Notes under the pieces: generated by a model
Told to the model about the DNA's origin: nothing
Databases searched by the model: none
Seen by the model: only the letters and a program-made list of their open reading frames with translations
Translations under genes and position numbers: made by a program
Shown: positions 1 through 11,136 of the stretch, in pieces
Numbering within the stretch: the stretch's first letter is position 1
Layout: each line of letters opens with the position of its first letter
Assembly (NCBI RefSeq): GCF_002803605.1
Contig: NZ_PHRG01000001.1
Coordinates: forward strand, 942,102-1,006,101
Origin: Acinetobacter pseudolwoffii
Lineage (GTDB): Bacteria > Pseudomonadota > Gammaproteobacteria > Pseudomonadales > Moraxellaceae
DNA: 64,000 nucleotides
Direction: 5' to 3'

Positions 1-2023
<2,023 letters not shown>

Positions 2024-3016
2024 TTAAACTTCTGTCGGTTGACCGGCACGATAATCAATCGCTTGATGGCGCCAGAATTCGCGTAATTGTGGGGTAAATT
2101 CCTGCTGGTTCTGATCATAGACCAGACCATCGACTTCACGGGCAATCAGACGTGAAATACTGTCCATGGTATCAAAGGCATTTTGTACATCGCTATGCGG
2201 TAAAGCCAGGAAGAAAGCCAGACCTTTGACTTCCTGAGTCGACAATGTTTCCAGATCAAAGCCTTCCATACCCGTATCGGTCATTTGCAGTACCGAAAAT
2301 AGCAGTTTTGAATCATCTTCACTATAACGGTGGAAACAGGCCAGTTCGCCATAACGCAGACCATATTTGAGTAAGACTTTCAGGGTTTTATCACCTGAAA
2401 GTACACGGCCTTGCGGATAGATATGCAGAGAAATAATGGTTTCAGCACTGGATAACGCACTTTCTTCATCCACTATTTTTTGCTCATGCAGATGGGCATC
2501 CAGAATACTGCTTTCATCATTAAATTCAGAAATTTCTGCTTTTTCGATGTTGCTGTTCAGACTAAATTCGGTAGCTATATCTTTATTTTCAGGCTGGTTA
2601 TTTTCCGGTTCTACTTCGGCCGGCTTTTGCTCCAGTGATGTTTCGGCTGGTTCTGTAGTTGCAGAGCTTGCCACCACTTCAGCTTCGGTCATTGGACTCG
2701 GCTCGACCGCTGCAGCTGTCTCAAGCACTGCTGGCTCAGCCAAGGTCGGTTCAGGCTTGCGAAATGCCGAAGGTTTTTCAGGAGCCTTTTCTTCTACGCT
2801 CAGGCTCGGCTCTATACGTTGTGCCGGATCTGCGTTCTGCTTTGCCAGTTGCGATCGTACATGCCGAGGAATGACAGGGGTCTGGCTATCCGGATCGATA
2901 TGCAGGTTAGCATCCAGTGAAGGGACTGCCTCTACAGGTTTTTTGAACAGCATTCTGATGCCCAACAGCATGATGATAATTGCAATAACAATCCCGATAA
3001 TGGTGGTGATTTCCAT
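2024..3016 (-). CDS. zipA: Cell division protein ZipA
   Basis: Inner-membrane anchor that tethers and bundles FtsZ at the division ring. The 330-residue protein has the family layout: a short N-terminal transmembrane helix (residues 4-22, Ile-rich), a basic patch, a long Pro/Glu/Ala/Ser-rich linker (about 40-190), and a C-terminal globular FtsZ-binding domain (about 195-325) with the ISLHIYPQG and LKYGLRYGE-type strands. It starts one base before the smc stop codon ends, behind a very strong Shine-Dalgarno (GGAGG) inside the smc 3' end, so the two genes are translationally coupled. Confidence 0.93.
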   Translation of the reverse strand: MEITTIIGIVIAIIIMLLGIRMLFKKPVEAVPSLDANLHIDPDSQTPVIPRHVRSQLAKQNADPAQRIEPSLSVEEKAPEKPSAFRKPEPTLAEPAVLETAAAVEPSPMTEAEVVASSATTEPAETSLEQKPAEVEPENNQPENKDIATEFSLNSNIEKAEISEFNDESSILDAHLHEQKIVDEESALSSAETIISLHIYPQGRVLSGDKTLKVLLKYGLRYGELACFHRYSEDDSKLLFSVLQMTDTGMEGFDLETLSTQEVKGLAFFLALPHSDVQNAFDTMDSISRLIAREVDGLVYDQNQQEFTPQLREFWRHQAIDYRAGQPTEV

Positions 3017-3017
3017 A

Positions 3018-6000
3018 TTATACCTCCGCAGCTAAGCCGTATTCTTTTGCCTGTTCCAAATTTACTGTCACTAATTTTGAGGTTCCCGGTTCAGGCATGG
3101 TTACACCTAAAAGATCAGTCGCCATCATCATTGCAAGTTTGTTATGGGTAATATAAATAAATTGCACGTGTTCAGAAAGCTCTTTGACTAAATTACAAAA
3201 ACGTCCCACATTGGCATCATCTAGTGGTGCATCGACTTCATCGAGTACACAAAAAGGTGCCGGATTTAAGCGAAAAATCGCGAATACCAGTGCCAATGCA
3301 GTTAAAGCCTTCTCCCCACCGGAGAGTAATGCCAAGGAGCTGTTACGTTTACCCGGTGGTCGGGCCATCAGTTTTACACCCGATTGCCATCCATCTTCAA
3401 GACTTAAACTCGCCTCGCCCCCTTCAAATACTTTCGGGAACAGGTTTTGCAGTTCGGCATTGACTTGATCAAAAGTGTGCATAAACAGTTTGCGGGTTTC
3501 CTGATCAATACTTTTCATCGCAGCTTGTAGCTGTTCCACAGTATTTTCCAGATCCTGCATCTGGTGGCTCAGTTCCTCATAGCGTTTCGAGACTTCTTCA
3601 TATTCTTCAGAAGCCGCCAGATTCACTGCACCGAGCTTATCGAACTGCGCCTGAGCTTTTTCCAGTTTCGCCTGATGGGTTTTGACATCAATAGTTAAAC
3701 CGCTGATGACTTCATGATTCAGTTCTTTTAATTGTTCTGAATAATGCTGCAAATCAGATTTGGCTGCCTGCCAGGCCAGACGTTTGGCTTCCAGTGCTGT
3801 ACGCAGTTTTTCATCCTGCTGCTGGAAACTGTGACGCTGTTCAGTTAATTGCTGCTGTTTGCTCTGCACCTGATTTAATTCGATCTGCCAGTCGGCCCAG
3901 GTTTTTTGCAGCTTTTCAGTGATCTGCGCCTGTTCATTAAACTGGCTCTGTAAAGCAGGCAATTCTAGCTGTACCGGATCGACAAATTTCTTGGCTTGCT
4001 CGATTTGTAGATTAATTTGTTGATACTGTTCTATTAAAAATACCTGATCTTTTTCCAGCAATTCAATCTGCTGCTGACTCTGTACGCTTTGACGGCGCAG
4101 CAGTTCCAGTTCCTGCTGCGCTTGCTGGCTAAGCTGCTGCGAGTCATCTAACTGAGTGCTCAATGCTTCCAGCTGGAATTGCAGGGTTTTATAATTTGGT
4201 AGCGCTTGTTCCAGCTTAATATTCAGAGCATGCAGATCAATTTCCAGATCGTCTTTCTGCATGGCATCTTCTTCTAGCTGCTCATCGAGTTGTTGCAGCT
4301 GATGCTGTAATTGCTGCTTATGTAATGCGAAAGCCTGAGCACTACTTTGAACTTTGGCAATATTGACATCGAGTTGTTGCAGTTGCTTTTGTGTGTGCTT
4401 GTACTGCTCACTGATCGTTTGAATCTGGGTTTTTAACTCCTTCATCCGAAGATTCAGTTCAGGCAGTTGCTCTTCAGCCTGACTAAGTTGGGTATTCAGT
4501 GCTGATAACTGAAGCTCGATTTCCTCCAGACGGATACGATGACTCAATGCGCCCTGAGCGGCTTGGCTCGATTCATCATAATCCAGCGCAATCACCCAAT
4601 CAGGCCCAACCTGATAGCCATCCAGACTGAGTAGGGTCTGACCTTGCAAAAGCCCAGTTTGAAGTTTCAAGGCTTGCGCTAATGAATCTACAACTGCAAC
4701 CTGCTGCCACAGTGAATACTGTGGAGATTCAATCCAGTCGGCCAGACACACCGTATTGGCAATCTGAATTTCATCTTGCACAGTATATGGCTTTAACTGA
4801 CGCGCCCGATCTTCAAGAAAGTTTTCACCCTCTGCCAGAATCTGGGCAGACAGCCATTTTGCCAGAAACTTTTCGATCAGCTTTGCATGGTCTTTGCCTG
4901 CATCGTTGAGCTTAAGTACATGCATTAGCTGTAGTGCATCGGCCTTGGCATGTGGATTGGCTTTGGTCAGCAATTGACTGAGGTTTTTCTGTTCCGAATG
5001 CAGCACCTGAATTTCAGATTTTAACTGCATCAAGCACTGCTGCTGTTCTGCCTGCTCGGTCTGAACTTGAGCCAATTGATCTTGCAATACAGTGCGTTGC
5101 GCTTCACATGTGAATAGCTGCTGTTCGATCTCAGTCTTGTCTTGTTGATATTGCTCTAGCTCATCTTGTTGCGCTTGATGCTGAATCTGTATGCTCTGTT
5201 GCTGTACGGTCTGTTTTTGCTGTTCAATCCGCTCAATATTCTTGGCCAGTTGTTCACTTTGAGCCAACATTTGTAATTTACGCTGCTGCTGCTGTTCGAC
5301 CTGAGTTTTGATCTGGGCAAATTGTGCCGCGACTGTTGTATGTTGTGATTTGAGATCAGCCAGATTTTGGCTCTGCGCCTGATTCTGGCCATCTTGCTGC
5401 TGCAATTGTGCTTGCTGATCTTCAGCTTGCTGCTGCAAGGTATCGAGTTGCAGTTCAATCAATTGCAAACGCTCTTTGGTCTGGGCTTTTTGCTGTTCCA
5501 GCTTGACCAGACTGGTGGAATTTTGCTCGAGCAAAGACTGTTTTTGCTGCAAGGTCATTTCCAGTTCGGCCAGTTTTTTCTCGGCCTGTTGCCATTCACT
5601 TTGCAAAGGTGTCGATTGCTGAATCAGACGCTGAAACAGTTCACTGGTACGACCTAAATCATGTTCAACCGTAGTCAGCTCGGAACGCACCAGCTTAAAA
5701 TTATCTCCGAGAGTATTCATCTCCACGGTATATTCTTCTTGCAAGCGCTGGCTTTGTTCACACTGGAAAGACAGGATTTCAATCTTGATGCTGCGAATCT
5801 GTTCTTCCAGTTGCTTATATTGAATCGCGCTTTCAGCCTGACGTTTCAGGGTTTTTAACTGAGATTTCAGTTCAGAGGCAATATCTTCCAGACGCGACAG
5901 GTTTTGCATGGTGTGATCCAGATGCAGCATGGTTTCACGGCGCCGTGCCTGATAACGCGAAACCCCGGCAGCTTCTTCAATATAGACCCGCATTTCATCC

Positions 6001-6470
6001 GGTTTGGCATCGACCAGACGGTTGATCATGCCCTGTTCAATAATCGCGTAAGAACGTGGCCCCAGACCGGTGCCCAGAAAAATATCGGTAATGTCACGAC
6101 GACGGCATTTGCTGCCATTCAGGAAATATTCAGACTTGCCATCGCGGTTGACCTGACGGCGGACTGCCAGTTCATTATAGGCATTATAAGCGCCGCCCAG
6201 TTTGCCATAGGTATTGTCAAAGCGCAGTTCCACACTGGCCATGCCCACCGGTTTACGCTTGGCAGTTCCGGTAAAAATCACGTCCTGCATGCTGCCACCA
6301 CGCAGCTGGCGCGCACTGGACTCACCCATGACCCAGCGTATGGCATCAATGACGTTAGATTTACCACACCCGTTCGGTCCCACGACTGCAGTACGATTAT
6401 CTTTAAAATGTAAAGTGGTACTGTCGGCAAAAGATTTAAAGCCTGAAAGTTTTAAACTGCTTAAACGCAT
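3018..6470 (-). CDS. smc: Chromosome partition protein SMC
   Basis: Structural-maintenance-of-chromosomes ATPase that compacts and segregates DNA. The 1150-residue product has a Walker A motif GPNGCGKS at residues 31-38, two long Gln/Leu/Glu-rich coiled coils separated by a hinge (about 500-650), the ABC signature LSGGEKAL and Walker B FCVLDEVDAPL near the C-terminus. I prefer the ATG at 6470 over an in-frame start 36 bases upstream: it has AGGA five bases ahead and gives the family's MRLxxLKLxGFKSF beginning, and the longer form would overlap the upstream regulator gene. No scpA or scpB is nearby. Confidence 0.95.
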   Translation of the reverse strand: MRLSSLKLSGFKSFADSTTLHFKDNRTAVVGPNGCGKSNVIDAIRWVMGESSARQLRGGSMQDVIFTGTAKRKPVGMASVELRFDNTYGKLGGAYNAYNELAVRRQVNRDGKSEYFLNGSKCRRRDITDIFLGTGLGPRSYAIIEQGMINRLVDAKPDEMRVYIEEAAGVSRYQARRRETMLHLDHTMQNLSRLEDIASELKSQLKTLKRQAESAIQYKQLEEQIRSIKIEILSFQCEQSQRLQEEYTVEMNTLGDNFKLVRSELTTVEHDLGRTSELFQRLIQQSTPLQSEWQQAEKKLAELEMTLQQKQSLLEQNSTSLVKLEQQKAQTKERLQLIELQLDTLQQQAEDQQAQLQQQDGQNQAQSQNLADLKSQHTTVAAQFAQIKTQVEQQQQRKLQMLAQSEQLAKNIERIEQQKQTVQQQSIQIQHQAQQDELEQYQQDKTEIEQQLFTCEAQRTVLQDQLAQVQTEQAEQQQCLMQLKSEIQVLHSEQKNLSQLLTKANPHAKADALQLMHVLKLNDAGKDHAKLIEKFLAKWLSAQILAEGENFLEDRARQLKPYTVQDEIQIANTVCLADWIESPQYSLWQQVAVVDSLAQALKLQTGLLQGQTLLSLDGYQVGPDWVIALDYDESSQAAQGALSHRIRLEEIELQLSALNTQLSQAEEQLPELNLRMKELKTQIQTISEQYKHTQKQLQQLDVNIAKVQSSAQAFALHKQQLQHQLQQLDEQLEEDAMQKDDLEIDLHALNIKLEQALPNYKTLQFQLEALSTQLDDSQQLSQQAQQELELLRRQSVQSQQQIELLEKDQVFLIEQYQQINLQIEQAKKFVDPVQLELPALQSQFNEQAQITEKLQKTWADWQIELNQVQSKQQQLTEQRHSFQQQDEKLRTALEAKRLAWQAAKSDLQHYSEQLKELNHEVISGLTIDVKTHQAKLEKAQAQFDKLGAVNLAASEEYEEVSKRYEELSHQMQDLENTVEQLQAAMKSIDQETRKLFMHTFDQVNAELQNLFPKVFEGGEASLSLEDGWQSGVKLMARPPGKRNSSLALLSGGEKALTALALVFAIFRLNPAPFCVLDEVDAPLDDANVGRFCNLVKELSEHVQFIYITHNKLAMMMATDLLGVTMPEPGTSKLVTVNLEQAKEYGLAAEV

Positions 6471-6481
6471 AATGTCCTGAT

Positions 6482-7177
6482 TTAACGTCGTGAGCGTCTG
6501 GCCCACGCGAGTTCAATTTGTTTCATCCGTGTCAGAGATTCCAACACAAGGTTGCGTAAGTGTCGACAAAAATCTTCCATAAATAAAGCGGCCTGATGGG
6601 TTTTTCGTATCAGAATTGCTTCAGTGACCAGTTTAAATAAGTCGAAAGATTCCTGTAACTCGCGTCTGGAAATATTCAGGGTCAGGAAATAGCTACGCCG
6701 CAAGCAAGGTAACAGATCCTGATAGTAGCGCATCAGATAGGGATTTCCGACCATCTCATGTTGCTGGGCCATGCCCTGAAAGATCAGATCATAAAACTTT
6801 TCTGTATGTCCTTGGCGAGTTTCTGCTTCTAATTGTTCTAATAATAGCTGAATGCGCTCGGCTTCATGACTCCGCCAGGTTTCAGCCATACGATGCACCA
6901 TCTGCCCCAGCAATAAAGAGGTAATATCAAATAAGGCCCGCACCTGCAAGGCCGACATTTCCGAGACAATGGCACCGCGACGCGGATAAATTTCAATCAG
7001 CTGGGTGCGTTCCAGCAACAGCAGGGCTTCACGAACTGACCCTCGACTGACATCCAGCTCCGAGACAATCCTGAGTTCCTGTATACGTTCGCCTTCGACC
7101 AATTCGCCACGAATAATCTGTTCGCTAATGTGTTTGGCAATCTGCTCAGACAAACTGTGTGCTTGTTCTAATGGCAT
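6482..7177 (-). CDS. GntR-family transcriptional regulator (FCD type)
   Basis: A 231-residue regulator with an N-terminal winged helix (about 10-75; recognition helix SRGSVREALLLLE) and an all-helical C-terminal FCD effector domain (about 90-215). The ligand cannot be read from sequence. The gene lies 11 bases upstream of smc on the same strand but is probably not functionally tied to it. A perfect 13-bp palindrome of the type bound by FCD regulators lies 94 bases upstream of its start, consistent with autoregulation. Upstream on the same strand is a TauE/SafE permease, separated by a terminator. Confidence 0.88.
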   Translation of the reverse strand: MPLEQAHSLSEQIAKHISEQIIRGELVEGERIQELRIVSELDVSRGSVREALLLLERTQLIEIYPRRGAIVSEMSALQVRALFDITSLLLGQMVHRMAETWRSHEAERIQLLLEQLEAETRQGHTEKFYDLIFQGMAQQHEMVGNPYLMRYYQDLLPCLRRSYFLTLNISRRELQESFDLFKLVTEAILIRKTHQAALFMEDFCRHLRNLVLESLTRMKQIELAWARRSRR

Positions 7178-7270
7178 ACCGTTCCTGTCTTTATTTTTAT
7201 GGATACTGGTTCAGCCCATGATTTGGGCTATATTGCTATTAGACAGAATTTTTTCGATGAATACTGTGAC

Positions 7271-7283
7271 ATTGTCAGACAAT
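7271..7283. promoter_or_regulatory. Candidate GntR/FCD operator palindrome
   Basis: ATTGTCAGACAAT is a perfect 13-bp palindrome with TTGTC/GACAA arms, typical of FadR/FCD-subfamily operators. It lies in the leader of the GntR gene that begins at 7177. Binding by that protein is inferred. Confidence 0.45.
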
Positions 7284-7313
7284 CTTGTGTCTCTACAGCC
7301 AACTCAAGTTCAT

Positions 7314-7343
7314 AAAAAAGGAGAATAGTGAACCATTCTCCTT
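7314..7343 (-). terminator. Terminator after the TauE/SafE gene
   Basis: A 9-bp stem (AAGGAGAAT / ATTCTCCTT) with an 8-base loop is followed on the minus strand by a T run. It separates the permease gene from the GntR gene. Confidence 0.8.
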
Positions 7344-7376
7344 AGGTGATACATCAGTTCAACCTAAAAAATTAAA

Positions 7377-8180
7377 TCAGGCCATAAAACCTTGATAAAT
7401 AAAATACAGACCGACGGTGGTCAGTAAAGCCGCAAAACATTTTTTCAGTACCGCAGGTGAAAGTAAATGTGCCACTTTTGCACCGAGTTTGGCGGTAAAA
7501 AAACTCATCATGCTGATGCCAATAAAGGCATAGATATGAATATAGCCAATCGTATTTGGTACTGCGACCTGGGCCTGTTGACCAAACCAGATAAAGCCCA
7601 GTGCGCCTGCCACGGCAATCGGCAACCCACAAGCCGCAGAGGTCGCCACGGCTTTTTGCATCACGATGCCACAGCGATTCAAAAACGGGACTGTCAGACT
7701 ACCGCCACCAATCCCAAAGATCGCCGATGCCACACCAATCCCACCGCCCGCAGCGAGTTGTACCGGGGTTGAAGGCAATTTTTTATTCGGATCGACCTGA
7801 ACATTGGCGCCTTTAAACATTCTAAACGCCACCCAGACTGCAAAGAACCCGATCAACAGCTGCAAGCCTTGACCAGATAAATAGTCAGCAATCCCTGCAC
7901 CCAGGAAGGAACCAATAATCAAGCCGGGTGCCAGATTACGAAATACCGACCACAACACGGCACCTCTTTGATGATGCGCCATGACAGAACTGATCGAGGT
8001 GACAATAATGGTAGCCAGAGAAGTCCCCACCGCCATGTGCATAATCACGCTGGGATCGTACTGGAGCTGGGTAAAAACAATGTACAGAATCGGCACAATA
8101 ATCAAACCACCACCAACCCCAAACAGGCCAGCGGTAAATCCTGCAATTGCACCAATCAATAAATATATGATTAACTCCAT
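7377..8180 (-). CDS. TauE/SafE-family sulfite/anion permease
   Basis: Polytopic inner-membrane protein of about 267 residues with roughly eight hydrophobic segments. Two internally related halves each carry a Gly-rich motif (GLFGVGGGLIIVP near the start, IFGIGGGSLTVPFL in the second half), the signature of the TauE/SafE (DUF81) family, whose members export or import sulfite, sulfonates and other small anions. The substrate is not deducible. The ATG at 8180 is chosen because the longer form would overlap the divergent birA start and would place a non-hydrophobic extension before the first membrane helix. Confidence 0.88.
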   Translation of the reverse strand: MELIIYLLIGAIAGFTAGLFGVGGGLIIVPILYIVFTQLQYDPSVIMHMAVGTSLATIIVTSISSVMAHHQRGAVLWSVFRNLAPGLIIGSFLGAGIADYLSGQGLQLLIGFFAVWVAFRMFKGANVQVDPNKKLPSTPVQLAAGGGIGVASAIFGIGGGSLTVPFLNRCGIVMQKAVATSAACGLPIAVAGALGFIWFGQQAQVAVPNTIGYIHIYAFIGISMMSFFTAKLGAKVAHLLSPAVLKKCFAALLTTVGLYFIYQGFMA

Positions 8181-8207
8181 AACGATATTTACCACGTTTA
8201 GATTCAA

Positions 8208-8963
8208 ATGGATGTAGAAACTCGTGAACTGCAACAACGATTAAGCGATGCAGGCCAGCTTCCGGAAGTATTGCTCATCAAACCGATTACCACATCAACC
8301 AATGACGATGTGCGGGAATTGGCAACCAAGGGGGTACAGCAGGTTCTGGTCTGCAGCCATGTGCAGACCCAAGGCCGTGGACAGCGCCAGCGTCAGTGGA
8401 TTTCACCTGAAGGGAATATCTATTTAAGCACATTGCTGCATACACAAAAACCCATCGATGGCCGTTTGGCTCTGGAAATTGCGTTAAATATCCTGCAAAT
8501 GCCCAGTCTACAAGGGCTGGACTTGCAAGTAAAATGGCCGAATGACCTGTATAGCGTCAAAGGCAAATGGGGCGGCATTCTGGTGGAACCGATTTCACCT
8601 ACGCAGGTGGTGGTCGGGGTCGGGATCAACCTCAGCCCAATGTCTGCTGAGGTTCCCGAGCAGCAAGTGACCTCATTGAATGAGTTGGGCCTGCATCCGG
8701 GTTCACGCATTCAGCTGATTGCAGAACTGTATCTGGCGATTCAGCAAGCCAGACAATGGTTTAGTTATGGCAGCCAGAATCTGTCTGGTCGTTTCAATCG
8801 ACATGCCGCTTTTATCCAAGAGAGGGTTGAATTTACCGATCTGCAAGGGCAATATTCAGGAAAATTTCTGGGTATTCAGGATGATGGCGCTGTTAAAATC
8901 GCAACTGAAACAGGTGTCCACATCTTTTACCAAGGTCAATTACGGCTCAAAAATAATCCTTGA
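8208..8963 (+). CDS. birA: Biotin--[acetyl-CoA-carboxylase] ligase BirA (no DNA-binding domain)
   Basis: Activates biotin to biotinyl-AMP and transfers it to the biotin carboxyl carrier protein. The 251-residue protein has the catalytic core: the STND segment near residue 30, the GRGQRQRQW loop that binds biotinyl-AMP, KWPNDL near 106, GGILVE and GVGINL, then a small C-terminal SH3-like domain. The N-terminal helix-turn-helix of the bifunctional E. coli repressor is absent, so it should be an enzyme only. coaX follows 13 bases downstream, forming a two-gene operon seen in many gammaproteobacteria. Confidence 0.95.
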   Translation: MDVETRELQQRLSDAGQLPEVLLIKPITTSTNDDVRELATKGVQQVLVCSHVQTQGRGQRQRQWISPEGNIYLSTLLHTQKPIDGRLALEIALNILQMPSLQGLDLQVKWPNDLYSVKGKWGGILVEPISPTQVVVGVGINLSPMSAEVPEQQVTSLNELGLHPGSRIQLIAELYLAIQQARQWFSYGSQNLSGRFNRHAAFIQERVEFTDLQGQYSGKFLGIQDDGAVKIATETGVHIFYQGQLRLKNNP

Positions 8964-8976
8964 ACAGGCATAATCC

Positions 8977-9720
8977 ATGAAGAAACTATGGCTAGATATT
9001 GGCAATACCCGACTCAAATACTGGATTACCGAACAAGATCAGATCATTGAACATGCAGCGGAATTACATTTACAGTCCCCTGCCGATTTGTTACTTGGCC
9101 TGATTCAGCACTTTAAAACGCTGGATCTGGATCAGGTCGGATTGTCTTCGGTTCAGGACAAGGTCAATAATGAGCGCATTCTCAGTATATTAGATGGTCT
9201 GCATATTCCAGTGATTTTTGCTCAGGTGCAGGCCCAATATGCTGGCCTGATTTGTGGCTATGATGAACCGGCACAACTGGGGATTGACCGCTGGCTACAG
9301 GTACTTGCTGTCGCGACCCAGCCTCATGAGAATTATTGTGTGATTAGTTGTGGTACAGCGCTGACCATTGACCTGATTCAAGGACAACAACATTTAGGCG
9401 GTTTTATTCTGCCAAATTTATATTTACAACGTGATGCACTGATTCAGAATACCAAAGGTATTAAAATTCCGGATGCCGCATTTTCTGAGCTCAATCCCGG
9501 ACGCAATACCATCGATGCAGTACATCATGGCATTCTGCTCGGTCTGCTCAGCACCATTGAAAAAGTGCTGCATGATTTTCCGGCACAGCTGGTACTAACC
9601 GGTGGAGATGCTCCACTGTTTGCCCAACATCTTGAGCCGTATCAGCCGAGGATTGAACCTGATCTTCTGCTTAAAGGTTTGCAGCATTTTGCGGCTCATT
9701 TGCCAAATACAGTTTCATGA
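8977..9720 (+). CDS. coaX: Type III pantothenate kinase CoaX
   Basis: Catalyses the first step of coenzyme A synthesis, ATP-dependent phosphorylation of pantothenate. The 247-residue protein shows the ASKHA-fold motifs: DIGNTRLK (residues 7-14), [16 protein letters not shown] and a C-terminal LTGGDAPLF. It is co-oriented with birA and probably co-transcribed. Its last 50 bases overlap the 3' end of the convergent hydrolase gene on the minus strand. Confidence 0.95.
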   Translation: MKKLWLDIGNTRLKYWITEQDQIIEHAAELHLQSPADLLLGLIQHFKTLDLDQVGLSSVQDKVNNERILSILDGLHIPVIFAQVQAQYAGLICGYDEPAQLGIDRWLQVLAVATQPHENYCVISCGTALTIDLIQGQQHLGGFILPNLYLQRDALIQNTKGIKIPDAAFSELNPGRNTIDAVHHGILLGLLSTIEKVLHDFPAQLVLTGGDAPLFAQHLEPYQPRIEPDLLLKGLQHFAAHLPNTVS

Positions 9721-10276
9721 TTTCGAGCAATTGAGGAAATTCGGTAAATCCATCACATTTGTTAAAATGTCCGGCTTTTTTAATCTCAAAAATTTGAGCA
9801 TTTAAGCTGTGGGCCAGGCGCAGGGAAACCGGTGCAGGTACAAAAGGATCATTACTGGAGATCAGTATGACCGCGCGTTTATAGCTATACGGCAGGTTGT
9901 TCAGATCCAGTCGTGTCGCCTGCAGCATTTTATTCAGTTCCGACCAGGCCACCAGCGGTGTATCGAAAGCTGAAACCAGAATAACCCCGCCGGTCTTGCG
10001 GTGCTGCTGGAGATAATGTTGCTGTAAAAAACTTAAAACACTGAGTCCACTCAGGCCATGGGCAACTAAAAACGTATGCTCATCCAGATGTGGAATATGC
10101 AGTTTCAGATTTTGCTGCCATTCTTCTAGATCAGGCTGAAAAGGATTGGCCAGCATAATCCGTTTTGAATCAACACCGACATTTTTGAGTTGGCGACTCA
10201 GCCACGGATACCAATGGTCATTTGAGGTGGCCTGATAATCAGGCACGATATAGACTTTGTTGATTATATTTTTCAT
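9671..10276 (-). CDS. RBBP9/YdeN-type alpha/beta hydrolase lacking the nucleophile serine
   Basis: A 201-residue paralogue of the neighbouring hydrolase at 10414-10986. The fold is recognisable from the NDHWYPW segment, the strand before the nucleophile elbow, SSNDPFVP (acid residue) and AGHFN (histidine). The nucleophile elbow, GHSLG in the neighbour, reads AHGLSG here, so glycine 74 replaces the catalytic serine. The N-terminal HGY (oxyanion-side) motif is changed to PDY. The reading frame is intact, so it is not an obvious pseudogene; a non-catalytic binding role is possible. It overlaps the coaX 3' end convergently by 50 bases. Confidence 0.8.
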   Translation of the reverse strand: MKNIINKVYIVPDYQATSNDHWYPWLSRQLKNVGVDSKRIMLANPFQPDLEEWQQNLKLHIPHLDEHTFLVAHGLSGLSVLSFLQQHYLQQHRKTGGVILVSAFDTPLVAWSELNKMLQATRLDLNNLPYSYKRAVILISSNDPFVPAPVSLRLAHSLNAQIFEIKKAGHFNKCDGFTEFPQLLEIMKLYLANEPQNAANL

Positions 10277-10413
10277 CGTGTTTTACTTATTATAATTGAG
10301 CACAAAGTGCTTTGACAAAAACTACTATTAAACAGTCTGAAGATGAAATTCAAGTAACTTTTTGCATCCCATCTCAGACTCAATTTACAAATTGAACGAA
10401 TCCAACAACCTGC

Positions 10414-10986
10414 TTAAGATTCAGCTTTAATCAGATAAGGCTCAATCACTTTCCAGAGTTCTGGCAGATCGGTACAGCCTTCTGAATCGATAAAATGTCC
10501 CTGATGCTTGGCACTCACCACAATCGCATCCAGACTGTCTGCCTGTTCCAGGCTAAATTCAGGCTCCACCCGATCATCGCCTTCAGAATAAATCACCACC
10601 CGTTCTGCCACCTGCTGTTTAAGCAGATCAAAATCGATCTCAGCAGCATCAATAAACGGATTGACTTCATCTAAACGACCCAAGCGGCCATTAAATCCTG
10701 CGATCAATACCAATTGCTGAATCTTTTGCTGTTTTAACTCTCTGGATAAGTAATGCAATACAGCCACAGTTCCTAGGCTATGCCCGATAAAAATACTGTC
10801 TTCATCAATCCCCTCAATCTGCTCACGCATTTGCTGGTCCCACACCTCTAGCTTGGGTGTGGTCGATGGGTCAAGTCGCAGTACTTTTAAGCTGACATTT
10901 TCCTGTTGGGCTTTTTCCTGAATCCATGGAAACCAGTTTTCTTCCGGGCTTGCAGTATAACCATGGACGATGATCACTTGAGCCAT
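10414..10986 (-). CDS. RBBP9/YdeN-family serine hydrolase
   Basis: A small cytoplasmic alpha/beta hydrolase of 190 residues. It starts with the VHGYTAS and NWFPW motifs of the family and carries the GHSLG elbow (Ser70), an Asp in the SEGDDRVEP region and the C-terminal histidine in KHQGHF. Physiological substrates of this family are poorly known; esterase activity is common. It lies upstream of its degenerate paralogue on the same strand with a 137-base gap. Confidence 0.87.
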   Translation of the reverse strand: MAQVIIVHGYTASPEENWFPWIQEKAQQENVSLKVLRLDPSTTPKLEVWDQQMREQIEGIDEDSIFIGHSLGTVAVLHYLSRELKQQKIQQLVLIAGFNGRLGRLDEVNPFIDAAEIDFDLLKQQVAERVVIYSEGDDRVEPEFSLEQADSLDAIVVSAKHQGHFIDSEGCTDLPELWKVIEPYLIKAES

Positions 10987-11098
10987 TTTAAATTTCTCTT
11001 TGTTTTGTGCTGATGTTCCTGAGTCTGCCTGATTGGATTTTTATTTTGGGTAAGTAAATGTTGTTTTGTTTAAACCGGTTTTCTGATTGATACATAAT

Positions 11099-11125
11099 AA
11101 AAAAGGCGCATTTCGCGCCTTTTTT
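11099..11125 (-). terminator. Terminator after ffh
   Basis: The stem AAAAAGGCGC / GCGCCTTTTT surrounds a 5-base loop 12 bases beyond the ffh stop codon. It is flanked by T on the minus strand and is nearly symmetrical, so it may work in both directions. Confidence 0.8.
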
Positions 11126-11136
11126 AAATCAGAATC

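Noticed and set aside
2436..3035. 199-codon Ser/Ala-rich plus-strand frame over zipA
   Set aside because: Reflects the biased codons of the zipA Pro/Glu linker on the opposite strand.
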